From an uncultured Pseudomonadota bacterium (lineage in GTDB: Bacteria > Pseudomonadota > Gammaproteobacteria > Methylococcales > Methylomonadaceae): a stretch of DNA of 64,000 bases. The notes beneath the pieces were generated by a model that made no database searches, had not been told where the DNA came from, and saw only the letters and a program-made list of their open reading frames with translations. Location of the stretch: NCBI GenBank assembly GCA_903889445.1, contig CAISXF010000097.1, forward strand, positions 1 through 64,000, read 5' to 3'. Shown here piece by piece: positions 9,196 to 17,540 of this stretch (position 1 is the stretch's first letter; each line of letters begins with the position of its first letter). The position numbers and the translations under genes were made by a program.

Positions 9196-10227
9196 TTAGA
9201 CTTTGAGTTGTTGCAATTGCAATCGCACCACGACCCAAGAACCAACAATTCCCAGTAACGAAGACACAATAATTAAGCCGATTGATTCGAGAAAACCTAG
9301 AAATAATAAGTGAAAACCGCTGTTATAAAGTAGAGCTAATTTTTCAATCGGTTGTTTTAAAATCAGCATCATAATCGTGACGATAAACCACGCGCTAATT
9401 CCCGAAAAGAAACCAATCCAAAAACCGCTGTATAAAAATGGACGTTGCACAAAGCTATTCGTCGCGCCCACTAATTTGGCAATCACAATTTCATCGCGGC
9501 GATTGTGCAACTCTAAGCGAATCGTATTGCCGGTAATAAACAACACCGCAAAGCTCAACAAAATACCCATCAACGCCACCGAACGCTGCCCCACTTCAAT
9601 AATCAGCTGCAACCGTTTCACCCATTGCATATCCAATTGTGCGAAATCGACTTCCGCCGCCTGTTTGAAATTTTCGACCAGCGTTTCGATATTTTGCCCA
9701 TCTTCGAGCGAATTTTTTGGAATTACTTGCAACACAATCGGCAACGGATTTTTTTCTAACGCCCGCACTGCTTCACCAAAACCGCTGAAATCTTCAAATT
9801 CTTTTAACGCTTGTTCTTTGGTAATCACTTTGACGGCTTGCACACTGGGATCTAATTTAATGCCATTCGCCAAGCGATTCGCACTCGCCAGCGACACATC
9901 ATCACGCAAAAATAAGGAAATTTGATTGCTGGATTCTAAATCCGACGTTAATTGTTGAACGTTTTGAATCAACAAATAAAATCCGCACGCCAACGAAATC
10001 GAAATCGCCAACACAATAATCGTCAACGCTGCATTCAACCGTGAAGCAATCAGTCGTCCCAAACTTGAAAATAAAGCGTGCGCGTGTAAATCTCGATACG
10101 CGCGTAATCGATCCGAAAAATCACCGCCGACCAGCGACGTTTGTTTGGTATTTTTTTTCGCTTCAATGATGCGATTATTATTTTTGTATTTTGGCGTGTA
10201 CTTAGATTCGTGATTCATAATTTTCAC
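9196..10227 (-). CDS. ftsX: Cell division protein FtsX
   Basis: FtsX is the integral membrane partner of the ATPase FtsE; the complex couples septal ring assembly to periplasmic amidase activation. The N-terminal tail (about 60 residues, basic) is followed by TM1 (AALTIIVLAISISLACGFYL), a large periplasmic domain starting with SNQISLFLRDD, and three more membrane segments in the C-terminal half. The cytoplasmic motif ELHNRRDEIVIAKLVGATNSF (about residues 235-255) is typical. It overlaps ftsE by 26 bp, so the two are translationally linked. The start used gives a longer N-tail than in E. coli, and a downstream start is possible. Confidence 0.92.
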   Translation of the reverse strand: MKIMNHESKYTPKYKNNNRIIEAKKNTKQTSLVGGDFSDRLRAYRDLHAHALFSSLGRLIASRLNAALTIIVLAISISLACGFYLLIQNVQQLTSDLESSNQISLFLRDDVSLASANRLANGIKLDPSVQAVKVITKEQALKEFEDFSGFGEAVRALEKNPLPIVLQVIPKNSLEDGQNIETLVENFKQAAEVDFAQLDMQWVKRLQLIIEVGQRSVALMGILLSFAVLFITGNTIRLELHNRRDEIVIAKLVGATNSFVQRPFLYSGFWIGFFSGISAWFIVTIMMLILKQPIEKLALLYNSGFHLLFLGFLESIGLIIVSSLLGIVGSWVVVRLQLQQLKV

Positions 10228-10882
10228 CGCCCGTAATTAAATTCCCGTGTTCCAATGTTAATAGACGATGATTCAACTGTGAAATAAGCGAAATGTCGTG
10301 CGAAGCGATTAAAACCGTGACCCCAATTTGTTTAAACTGTTCAAATAGATACATAATTTCAGCGGACAATTCGGGATCCAAATTCCCCGTTGGTTCATCC
10401 GCTAAAATCATCAACGGTTTATTCACCACCGCTCGCGCAATACCGACGCGCTGTTGCTCGCCACCCGACAAGGTGAGCGGATATTTTTTTTCTTTACCGA
10501 GCAACCCGACTTTATCCAACGCCGCTCGAACACGGCGCGAAATCTCGTTATAACTGTAGCCCATAATAATCAGCGGCAACGCTACGTTATCAAAAACGGT
10601 GCGGTCGTTGAGCAATTTATAATCCTGAAAAATCAGCCCCATTTTGCGACGAATAAACGGAATTTGGTTCGGTTTCACATTGCCTAAATTGTAATCACTA
10701 AAGGTAATTTTTCCACGTTTCGTGCTTTCCATCATTGCAATCAGCTTGAATAACGTACTTTTCCCCGCGCCAGAATGCCCCGTCAAAAACGCAATTTCGC
10801 CTTTTTCTAAATGAAAACTCACATTCCGCAACACGTCGCCAACTTCAGGATAACGCATACTTACCGCATCGAACTTTAACAT
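10202..10882 (-). CDS. ftsE: Cell division ATP-binding protein FtsE
   Basis: This is an ABC ATPase of 226 residues that forms a complex with FtsX at the division site. Walker A is GHSGAGKST, the signature LSGGEQQRVGIARA and Walker B LMILADEPTGNLDPE. The early stretch MLKFDAVSMRYPEVGDVLRN is the usual FtsE N-terminus. The gene lies 6 nt after the CtaA-FtsY fusion gene and runs into ftsX, giving the conserved ftsY-ftsE-ftsX order, although the rpoH usually found next is absent here. Confidence 0.95.
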   Translation of the reverse strand: MLKFDAVSMRYPEVGDVLRNVSFHLEKGEIAFLTGHSGAGKSTLFKLIAMMESTKRGKITFSDYNLGNVKPNQIPFIRRKMGLIFQDYKLLNDRTVFDNVALPLIIMGYSYNEISRRVRAALDKVGLLGKEKKYPLTLSGGEQQRVGIARAVVNKPLMILADEPTGNLDPELSAEIMYLFEQFKQIGVTVLIASHDISLISQLNHRLLTLEHGNLITGGENYESRI

Positions 10883-10888
10883 GGTCGT

Positions 10889-12583
10889 TTAATCTTTAAT
10901 AAACAAAGCATTAACAAAATTTTCGGCATCAAAATCTTGTAAATCTTCAATGCTTTCGCCAATGCCAATGTAACGAATCGGAATACCAAATTGTTTTGCC
11001 AGCGCGAAAATCACGCCACCTTTTGCTGTGCCGTCCAATTTCGTCAACGTCAAACCCGTCAACGTCACGGCTTCGTTGAACAATCTTGTTTGCGAAATCG
11101 CATTTTGCCCCGTTCCCGCATCCAAAACTAATAGCACCTCATGCGGCGCAGTGTCGTCAAGTTTCGACATGATACGTTTTACTTTTTTCAATTCGTCCAT
11201 CAAATTCGACTTCGTTTGCAAACGCCCCGCCGTATCTGCAATCAAAACGTCAATGCCCTTCGCTTGCGCCGATTGAATTGCGTCATAAATGACCGAAGCC
11301 GAATCTGCGCCCGTGTGTTGCGCGACAACGTGAATCTGATTGCGGTCGCCCCACGCTTGTAATTGCTCCACCGCCGCCGCTCTGAACGTATCACCCGCCG
11401 CCAACATCACGCTGTGACCTTGCATTTTTAAACGGTTCGCCAATTTGCCAATCGTGGTGGTTTTGCCTGCGCCATTTACGCCAACCACTAAAATGACAAA
11501 CGGTTTGTCTTGTTTGGGAATGGTTAAATTGAGGCTGCACGGACGCAAAATTTCAAGTAATTCTTCTTTTAAAATCGCTTCCAATGCCGCGCTGTCTTTC
11601 AATTCTGAACGGGTGACGCGCTCATTTAATTTCGCAATAATCGCGCTTGTCGCTTCAACGCCAACGTCCGCCATTAACAAATTCGCTTCGATTTCTGCGA
11701 GCAAATCATCGTCAATCGTTTTCGATAATGATAACGTTGAAAATACGCCGCCTAGCCCGTTTCGTGTGCGTTGTAATTGCGATTTTAAACGTCCGTACAA
11801 CGAATCAGCCGCTGTTTCGCCGACGGGAAATTGCGTTTTTTCGGCTTCACTTTCGGGTAAAAGTGGAAAGTCATATTTGCTGTAAAAATGAATCGCAATC
11901 AGCGGCAACATTAACAACGTCGCCAACGTCGCGTGAATCACCGACATCCACCACGGCAAATCCAATCGAATCGTGAGGATACTCAAACTGATTTGCAAAA
12001 ATAACAGCCCGCTCAACCACAAACCCGCTTTGCGTAAGGTTTTCGACGGTGCAGAAGTCGCTTGAAACGTGATGCCGCTCAAAATCACGAAACACAATAA
12101 CGCGCCCGCACGATGCAACCACGCCAAGGTAATTTGCGCGTCGTAAGCCACAACGCCGCTGTAATTATTTTGCAAACCGTAAAATAAATTCAGCGCATTT
12201 TCATAATTCAACGCCGGCAACCACGTTCCGTTACATTGCGGGAAACCTCGGCACGCCACCGCTGCATGATTTGCCGTCGTCCAATCGCCCAAAAGCACTT
12301 GAATAAACAAAATCAGCAACGCAACTTGCACAAACAAACGGCTTTGCGGTTCGGGCGATAAAATCACTTTCGGATTCAAACGCAAATACAGCGCGAACAA
12401 CAACCAAAAAAAGCCATTGATTAGCAACAATTGTCCCGTGACCACAATCGGCATGGTTTTAGGCAGTGAATTATACAGCGCGGTAAATTGACCAAAATCA
12501 ATCGGCGATAAGCGCATCCATTCGCCGCCAATCAGCATCAATAACGATAATACGATGCTAAATCCTGTTATTTTTCTAAACAT
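10889..12583 (-). CDS. ftsY: Fusion: heme A synthase-like (COX15/CtaA) membrane domain + FtsY
   Basis: One uninterrupted 564-residue frame joins two proteins. Residues 1-240 hold about six membrane helices with C-terminal-half COX15/CtaA features: GDWTTANHAAVACRGFPQC (Cys111 and Cys117), LHRAG with His157, and VIHATLATL with His217. The N-terminal heme half, with its first His pair, is largely missing. Residues 262-564 are a complete FtsY NG domain: G1 GVNGAGKTTT, DTFRAAA, DTAGR (450-454), TKLDGTAKGG (514 onward). FtsY is the SRP receptor GTPase. The heme domain replaces the usual acidic A domain as a membrane anchor. There is no in-frame ATG at the junction, only a TTG at Leu262. It sits at the end of the cox genes and before ftsE/ftsX. 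Confidence 0.9.
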   Translation of the reverse strand: MFRKITGFSIVLSLLMLIGGEWMRLSPIDFGQFTALYNSLPKTMPIVVTGQLLLINGFFWLLFALYLRLNPKVILSPEPQSRLFVQVALLILFIQVLLGDWTTANHAAVACRGFPQCNGTWLPALNYENALNLFYGLQNNYSGVVAYDAQITLAWLHRAGALLCFVILSGITFQATSAPSKTLRKAGLWLSGLLFLQISLSILTIRLDLPWWMSVIHATLATLLMLPLIAIHFYSKYDFPLLPESEAEKTQFPVGETAADSLYGRLKSQLQRTRNGLGGVFSTLSLSKTIDDDLLAEIEANLLMADVGVEATSAIIAKLNERVTRSELKDSAALEAILKEELLEILRPCSLNLTIPKQDKPFVILVVGVNGAGKTTTIGKLANRLKMQGHSVMLAAGDTFRAAAVEQLQAWGDRNQIHVVAQHTGADSASVIYDAIQSAQAKGIDVLIADTAGRLQTKSNLMDELKKVKRIMSKLDDTAPHEVLLVLDAGTGQNAISQTRLFNEAVTLTGLTLTKLDGTAKGGVIFALAKQFGIPIRYIGIGESIEDLQDFDAENFVNALFIKD

Positions 12584-12589
12584 TTTCTA

Positions 12590-13192
12590 CTAACCAATTT
12601 GTGAAATTTTTAAAAGGTGCATCAAATCACTTTTCGCGTCGTACGGATTAAAATTTGGCGCGTATTGCATCATAAAATTGCCGAGCGGATCGACGAGTAA
12701 TAATACACCTTCGGGAATTTGTCTATTATAAAGCAGGTTGAGTTTTTCGATGACAGCCGCATTCGGTTTTAAACGCAATAAATCGCCGTCTTCTTTCCAC
12801 CAATTCGCGGCGGAGTCTTGCGAAACGGTTGAATCCAGCACCAAAACTGCGCGGCGCGTTCGCACTAATTCTTTGTTTAACATCAAACGCAATTGCCGAC
12901 TTTTGTAAATTGCGTCTAAACAAATTTCACCACAATCGCCTTTCGGAATCACGTTGACGATTAACCAATGCGCGTCTAATTCTTTTAAATTGTCCTGCGA
13001 AAATGTGTCAAAACCTTGAAAATCCGTGCGTTCCGTGGTGATAATGGGCGCGATTAACTGCCCGTGATTGGTCGCGGACGGTGTCAGTAATTCGGGATTT
13101 TTTGCCAAAAACCACGCGATGCTGAACGGAATAATCGACATCGCGAAAATTCCGATAATGAGTTGTCTATTTTTACGTTGTTGGGGAGTCAT
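12590..13192 (-). CDS. SCO-like cytochrome oxidase assembly membrane protein
   Basis: A 200-residue protein with one N-terminal membrane anchor (LIIGIFAMSIIPFSIAWFLA) and a periplasmic domain. The segment GDCGEICLDAIYKSRQLRLM carries a CxxxC pair resembling the copper site of SCO1/SenC proteins, and the C-terminal GVLLLVDPLGNFMMQY resembles a thioredoxin-like fold. Proteins of this kind sit between SURF1 and CtaA in many gammaproteobacterial cox operons, as here, and probably help CuA or CuB assembly. It overlaps the SURF1 gene by 20 bp and is followed 6 nt later by the CtaA-FtsY fusion gene. The precise role is inferred from context. Confidence 0.75.
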   Translation of the reverse strand: MTPQQRKNRQLIIGIFAMSIIPFSIAWFLAKNPELLTPSATNHGQLIAPIITTERTDFQGFDTFSQDNLKELDAHWLIVNVIPKGDCGEICLDAIYKSRQLRLMLNKELVRTRRAVLVLDSTVSQDSAANWWKEDGDLLRLKPNAAVIEKLNLLYNRQIPEGVLLLVDPLGNFMMQYAPNFNPYDAKSDLMHLLKISQIG

Positions 13193-13892
13193 TTTTTTTC
13201 AAGCCATATTTAATAAAGATTATTGTCAGCACAAACGCCAAACCAAACCATTGTAGCGCGTAGCCCAAATGTTGTTCGGGTTGCATAATTTTCGCTGCCG
13301 ACCATTCGCGTTTAAAACCATTGGGCGAATTTGCGTCTAATTCTAGTTGAAAATTGAACAATTCATAACCCGTATTCGTCGCTAAAACATGCGCGTCCAT
13401 CACACTAACCACGGCTGGATTGGTTTTTGACGGTTGATTTGCGCCAGATAATGTCAAACCCACGCTCGGAAATGTGTTAATCCGTCCCGTTAATGTCGTT
13501 TCGCCTGTGGCTTGAAAATCGACATTTGGCAACGTCGCACGCGGTTCAATTAGTGGAATCCAGCCGCGATTAACCAAAATCACTTTGGGACTATTTTGTA
13601 ATTTAAACGGCGTGAACACAAAATAACCGGCTTTCCCCGCTTCAATTTGATTGTCGAGTAAAAACTGTTTCGTCGTGTCGTAATGCCCCGTGACGCTCGC
13701 TTTTTTATAACGCAATTGGGCGGAATTATCGGGCGTTTCATTTGTTAATTGCACCGATTCGCTGATTCGATTGGCTTCGAGATTTAAAAATTGTTGTTTA
13801 TCGTCCGCACGTTGAACTTGCCAAATCCCCAAGCCCAAAAATAACGTAAAAAATCCCAAATACGCAAACACCCACCTCAATTTTATATTCAT
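13173..13892 (-). CDS. SURF1 family cytochrome oxidase assembly protein
   Basis: SURF1 helps insert heme A into subunit I of cytochrome c oxidase. Two membrane helices flank a periplasmic domain: WVFAYLGFFTLFLGLGIWQV at the start, ending with the motif WQVQRADDK, and GYALQWFGLAFVLTIIFIKYG at the end. The core motifs GHYDTTKQFLLDNQ and VNRGWIPL are visible. The frame extends to 13931, but the ATG at 13892 has AAAGG at correct spacing and is followed at once by the TM helix, so it is chosen. The gene is divergent from the DUF2909-type gene at 13969. Confidence 0.9.
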   Translation of the reverse strand: MNIKLRWVFAYLGFFTLFLGLGIWQVQRADDKQQFLNLEANRISESVQLTNETPDNSAQLRYKKASVTGHYDTTKQFLLDNQIEAGKAGYFVFTPFKLQNSPKVILVNRGWIPLIEPRATLPNVDFQATGETTLTGRINTFPSVGLTLSGANQPSKTNPAVVSVMDAHVLATNTGYELFNFQLELDANSPNGFKREWSAAKIMQPEQHLGYALQWFGLAFVLTIIFIKYGLKKNDSPTT

Positions 13893-13968
13893 TTTGTTGC
13901 CTTTAAAGTTGTATTGCCGCCGTAAAATCATCGAAAATAGGTTTTTCTTTTTTCACGAGATAAAATTT

Positions 13969-14220
13969 ATGTTTATTAAAACGATTGTTATTATTGCATT
14001 TTTAGCGATTATCGCCAGTTTAGGCTCGGCGTTATTTCGCTTAGTAAAACACAAAGACACCGCAGATTCACAAAAAATGCTCAAAGCGTTGACGTTCCGA
14101 ATTGGTTTATCCGTCGCGTTATTTATTTTTATGGTGATTTTAGTCGCGACGGGAGTAATCGAACCGACCGGTTTGGGTGCGCGAATTCACGCGCCTTCCT
14201 CCGAACTTAAAACGAATTAA
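13969..14220 (+). CDS. DUF2909-type twin-TM protein of the cox cluster
   Basis: An 83-residue protein with two membrane helices (IKTIVIIAFLAIIASLGSAL and GLSVALFIFMVILVATGVI). The linker has the RLVKHKDTADSQKMLKALTF pattern of DUF2909 proteins, which are regularly found beside cytochrome c oxidase and SURF1 genes. The frame is open upstream, but the ATG at 13969 starts directly before the first helix. It is the only plus-strand gene inside an otherwise minus-strand cluster, and a bidirectional terminator follows it. Molecular function is unknown. Confidence 0.8.
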   Translation: MFIKTIVIIAFLAIIASLGSALFRLVKHKDTADSQKMLKALTFRIGLSVALFIFMVILVATGVIEPTGLGARIHAPSSELKTN

Positions 14221-14230
14221 CTTCGCTGAC

Positions 14231-14268
14231 AAAAAAAAAGCGTGGTCGATTGTGACCACGCTTTTTTA
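14231..14268. terminator. Bidirectional intrinsic terminator
   Basis: A strong hairpin with stem AAGCGTGGTC / GACCACGCTT and loop GATTGT is flanked by an A run on the left and a T run on the right. It can terminate both the plus-strand DUF2909-type gene and the minus-strand coxC transcript that converge here. Confidence 0.88.
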
Positions 14269-14283
14269 CAAAAAATTTTCGAT

Positions 14284-15150
14284 TTACATTAAATAAACGA
14301 AAATAAACAAACCTAACCAAACCACGTCCACAAAATGCCAATACCAAGCAGCTGCTTCAAATGCGAAGTGATTTTCAGGGGTGAAGTGACCTTTCGCGCT
14401 ACGGAATAAAACCACGCTCAAAATAATGGCACCCACGCAAACGTGGAAACCATGAAAACCGGTCAACATGAAAAAGGTCGAACCGTAAATACCTGAACCT
14501 AACGTTAAGCCCATTTCGGTGTATGCTTCGTGGTATTCAATCGCTTGGCAAAACACGAACAAAAAGCCTAAACCGACTGTTGCCGCTAAACCTTGAATCA
14601 ATTGTTTACGATTTTTAGCAATCAAACCGTGGTGCGCCCAAGTACACGTTACGCCACTGGTTAAAAGCAATAATGTGTTTAACAAAGGCAAGCCAAACGC
14701 GCCCATTGGTTCAAAATGTCCACCGACATTTCCAGGTCCATTTGTTGGCCAAGTCGCGTTAAATGCGGGCCACAAAATTTCTTTTGTTGCCATTTTCGCG
14801 CCCTCGCCACCTAACCAAGGCACTGATAAATTGCGGGTGTACCACAACGTACCGAAAAACACCGCAAAGAACATGATTTCAGAAAAAATAAACCACATCA
14901 TGCCCATGCGATAAGACACGCCGACACCGTGATTGTACATTCCTGTTTCGCTTTCAGTGGCTTGCAGTGTGAACCAACCTGCCAACATCACCACCAAAAT
15001 CGCCAGACCAGCAATCATCAGTGTTGAGCCAATCGATGCGCCGTTAAGATAATTTGCAAATCCCACTAACGTCGTGAGCAAACCCGCTGTCGCCAGCACG
15101 GGCCACGTCGCTCTGTGTGGAATGTAATAAGTTGTATTACTTGTAGACAT
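14284..15150 (-). CDS. coxC: Cytochrome c oxidase subunit III
   Basis: Subunit III of the aa3/caa3-type terminal oxidase, an inner-membrane protein with seven helices. Hallmarks include MGMMWFIFSEIMFFAVFFG (about residues 81-99), the segment LLLTSGVTCTWAHHGL, YHEAYTEMGLTLGSGIYGST and the C-terminal FEAAAWYWHFVDVVWLGLF. The length of 288 residues is normal. It is the last gene of the coxB-coxA-small ORF-ctaG-coxC run, with 13 nt between it and ctaG, and ends at a terminator. Confidence 0.97.
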   Translation of the reverse strand: MSTSNTTYYIPHRATWPVLATAGLLTTLVGFANYLNGASIGSTLMIAGLAILVVMLAGWFTLQATESETGMYNHGVGVSYRMGMMWFIFSEIMFFAVFFGTLWYTRNLSVPWLGGEGAKMATKEILWPAFNATWPTNGPGNVGGHFEPMGAFGLPLLNTLLLLTSGVTCTWAHHGLIAKNRKQLIQGLAATVGLGFLFVFCQAIEYHEAYTEMGLTLGSGIYGSTFFMLTGFHGFHVCVGAIILSVVLFRSAKGHFTPENHFAFEAAAWYWHFVDVVWLGLFIFVYLM

Positions 15151-15163
15151 AAACTTCCCCTTG

Positions 15164-15715
15164 TTATTTTTTTACGGCTGTTTCAGTGTTATCGAAAAAA
15201 GTATAAGACAACGTAATCGTTTTGTAATCGGTCGGTAACGCAGGATTCACCACAAAACGCATCGGCATGGTTTTCTTTTCATGCGGGGCAAATGTCTGTT
15301 CTGAAAAACAAAAACATTCGACCTTCTCAAAATAAGTGCTAGTCAAAGCGGGCGAAAAACTCGGAATTGCTCGCGCAATCATCGTTTTATTCGTCTTATT
15401 CTCAGCATAAAAATTAACCGTGTGATATTCACCTGGATGAACTTGCAATTGCGGCATCTCCGAACTAAAAACCATCGGTGTGTTTTCGTTTAACGAAGTC
15501 ATAAATTCCACGTTAACATTACGATTCACATCGACGGTATAAGCCGTTTCGGGAATCGCTTTAATCGCGTCAGGACGATCGCGCTCAATCCATTTCCATT
15601 CACACAACACGTCATACAACGGCACTAACGCATAACCAAAACCAAACATGGCAATGGCAGCAATCGCTAATTTTTGCCCCAACTTTTTATTTTTTACAGA
15701 AACATCATCGTTCAT
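15164..15715 (-). CDS. ctaG: Cytochrome c oxidase assembly protein CtaG/Cox11
   Basis: Cox11 delivers copper to the CuB centre of subunit I. One N-terminal membrane helix (LAIAAIAMFGFGYALVPLYD) is followed by a periplasmic domain with the copper motif ECFCFSEQ (about residues 133-140) and the conserved CEWKW downstream of the helix. The length of 183 residues is normal. Its ATG overlaps the stop of the preceding 32-codon ORF (ATGA), implying coupled translation. Confidence 0.95.
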   Translation of the reverse strand: MNDDVSVKNKKLGQKLAIAAIAMFGFGYALVPLYDVLCEWKWIERDRPDAIKAIPETAYTVDVNRNVNVEFMTSLNENTPMVFSSEMPQLQVHPGEYHTVNFYAENKTNKTMIARAIPSFSPALTSTYFEKVECFCFSEQTFAPHEKKTMPMRFVVNPALPTDYKTITLSYTFFDNTETAVKK

Positions 15716-15810
15716 CGTGAAATCGCTTGAATGACTGCCATAACGTAAATCGTAGTAGCAATGGCGAGTAACACCACTGCCGTTAGAATATTTTTTTGTT
15801 TAATCGTCAT
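15712..15810 (-). CDS. Small single-helix protein between coxA and ctaG
   Basis: A 32-codon ORF begins MTIKQKNILTAVVLLAIATT and continues as IYVMAVIQAISR. It consists of a short basic N-tail and one hydrophobic helix. Its TGA overlaps the ctaG ATG, which supports it as a real, translationally coupled gene. Proteobacterial cox operons often carry a tiny one-helix assembly protein at this place. It is too short for similarity to be decisive, and its ribosome site is weak. Confidence 0.6.
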   Translation of the reverse strand: MTIKQKNILTAVVLLAIATTIYVMAVIQAISR

Positions 15811-15863
15811 AATCGACTCGATTCAAAATAGAGACGTGAAAATCACGCCTCTACATTTTGACC

Positions 15864-17486
15864 TTAATTGTGATCGCAAGGAATCACAGTGGGTGGCGTA
15901 GAAAAGGTGTGATAAGGCACGGGCGATGGCAAAGTCCATTCTAAACCGTGTTTATGAGCATCTTCCCACACTTCGTCAGTCACTTTTTCGCCTGTGCCGC
16001 CTTTAATTGTGTCAATCACAATCCAAAGGAATAACAATTGGCTCGCGCCGAATATGAAACCACCAATACTTGAAATCATGTTCCAATCCGCAAATTGAAT
16101 CGCGTAATCAGGAATACGACGTGGCATACCTGCTAATCCCAAAAAGTGTTGTGGGAAAAACAAAATGTTCACCGAAATCGTAGACAACCAAAAATGCAAT
16201 TGTCCGATTTTTTCGTTGTACATGTGACCCGTCCATTTAGGCAACCAAAAATAACCCGCCGCCATCAAAATGAAAACTGATGCTGGAACAAGTGTGTAAT
16301 GGAAATGTGCCACAATGAAATAAGTATCGTGATATTGGAAATCAACTGGTGCAATAGACATCATCAAACCCGTGAAACCGCCTAATGTGAACAACACAAC
16401 AAAGGCAATTGAAAACAACATTGGAGTTTCAAATGTCATTGCGCCTTTCCACATCGTCGCTGTCCAGTTAAAGACTTTCACACCTGTTGGAATCGCAATT
16501 AACATCGTCGCATACATGAAATACAGCTCACCTGAAATTGGCATACCGACGGTGAACATGTGATGCGCCCAAACGATAAATGATAAAAACGCGATTGACG
16601 CTGTGGCATAAACCATTGAGCTGTAACCAAATAAAGGTTTACGCGCAAAAACAGGAATAATTGTTGAAGCTACACCGAACGTTGGCAAAATCATGACATA
16701 AACTTCTGGATGTCCGAAGAACCAGAAAATGTGTTGATAAAGCACTGGATCGCCGCCACCCGCTGCATCAAAGAAGCTGGTGTGGAAGAATTTGTCGGTC
16801 AATAACATTGTTACCGCGCCAGCAAATACAGGCATAATCGCGATTAACAAAAAGCCCGTAATCAACCAAGTCCAAACAAACATTGGCATTTTCATCAACG
16901 GCATCGCAGGCGCACGCATATTCAAAATCGTTGCAACGATGTTAATCGCGCCCAAAATTGAAGAAATACCTAACAAATGCACTGAGAAAATAGCAAACGG
17001 TAAGGCTTTGCCTGTTTGTAAAACTAACGGTGGATACAAAGTCCAGCCACCAGCAGGTGCGCCGCCTTCCATAAATAATGTGGAAGCCAACAACAAAACG
17101 CCTGAAACCAACAACCAAAAACTCATGTTGTTCATGCGTGGTAACGCCATATCAGGCGCACCAATCATCATCGGAATCATCCAGTTTGCCAGCCCAACAA
17201 ACGCTGGCATAACCGCGCCGAAAACCATTACCAATGCGTGCATCGTGGTCATCGAGTTAAAGAACTTGGGATCGACAAATTGCATTCCAGGTTCAAACAA
17301 TTCAGCACGAATAATCATTGCCATCGTGCCGCCGACAAAAAACATCGCCAACGCAAACAACAAATACAACGTACCAATATCTTTATGGTTGGTGGTAACT
17401 ATCCAACGCAACCAGCCCTTTTCTGGGCCATGCGCGTGATCATCGTGATGATCATCGTGTTCATGTTCAGCTGTTACAGCAGACAT
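15864..17486 (-). CDS. coxA: Cytochrome c oxidase subunit I
   Basis: The catalytic subunit, carrying heme a and the heme a3-CuB oxygen-reduction site. The 540-residue protein has twelve membrane helices. The histidine signatures are present: [19 protein letters not shown] (low-spin heme ligand), [18 protein letters not shown] (CuB His plus the cross-linked Tyr), [11 protein letters not shown] (CuB His pair) and [13 protein letters not shown] (heme ligands). The N-terminus is His/Asp-rich ([14 protein letters not shown]), perhaps metal-binding. The gene lies between coxB and the small ORF before ctaG. Confidence 0.98.
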   Translation of the reverse strand: MSAVTAEHEHDDHHDDHAHGPEKGWLRWIVTTNHKDIGTLYLLFALAMFFVGGTMAMIIRAELFEPGMQFVDPKFFNSMTTMHALVMVFGAVMPAFVGLANWMIPMMIGAPDMALPRMNNMSFWLLVSGVLLLASTLFMEGGAPAGGWTLYPPLVLQTGKALPFAIFSVHLLGISSILGAINIVATILNMRAPAMPLMKMPMFVWTWLITGFLLIAIMPVFAGAVTMLLTDKFFHTSFFDAAGGGDPVLYQHIFWFFGHPEVYVMILPTFGVASTIIPVFARKPLFGYSSMVYATASIAFLSFIVWAHHMFTVGMPISGELYFMYATMLIAIPTGVKVFNWTATMWKGAMTFETPMLFSIAFVVLFTLGGFTGLMMSIAPVDFQYHDTYFIVAHFHYTLVPASVFILMAAGYFWLPKWTGHMYNEKIGQLHFWLSTISVNILFFPQHFLGLAGMPRRIPDYAIQFADWNMISSIGGFIFGASQLLFLWIVIDTIKGGTGEKVTDEVWEDAHKHGLEWTLPSPVPYHTFSTPPTVIPCDHN

Positions 17487-17540
17487 ATTTTTACCTCATT
17501 AAAAAGTTAAAAAAGAATAAAGACGAGAAACCGTTATTTA

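Noticed and set aside
9377-9925. Plus-strand frame of 182 codons opposite ftsX
   Set aside because: It lies fully within the coding sequence of ftsX on the other strand and has no recognisable motif.
10889-12583. The CtaA-FtsY fusion as a simple reading-frame artefact
   Set aside because: Both halves are in one frame with no stop and with conserved motifs on each side, so it is reported as real; an assembly error cannot be excluded without reads.
16780-17439. Long plus-strand frame of 219 codons opposite coxA
   Set aside because: It is antisense to a highly conserved gene, and its composition is a shadow of membrane-helix codons.
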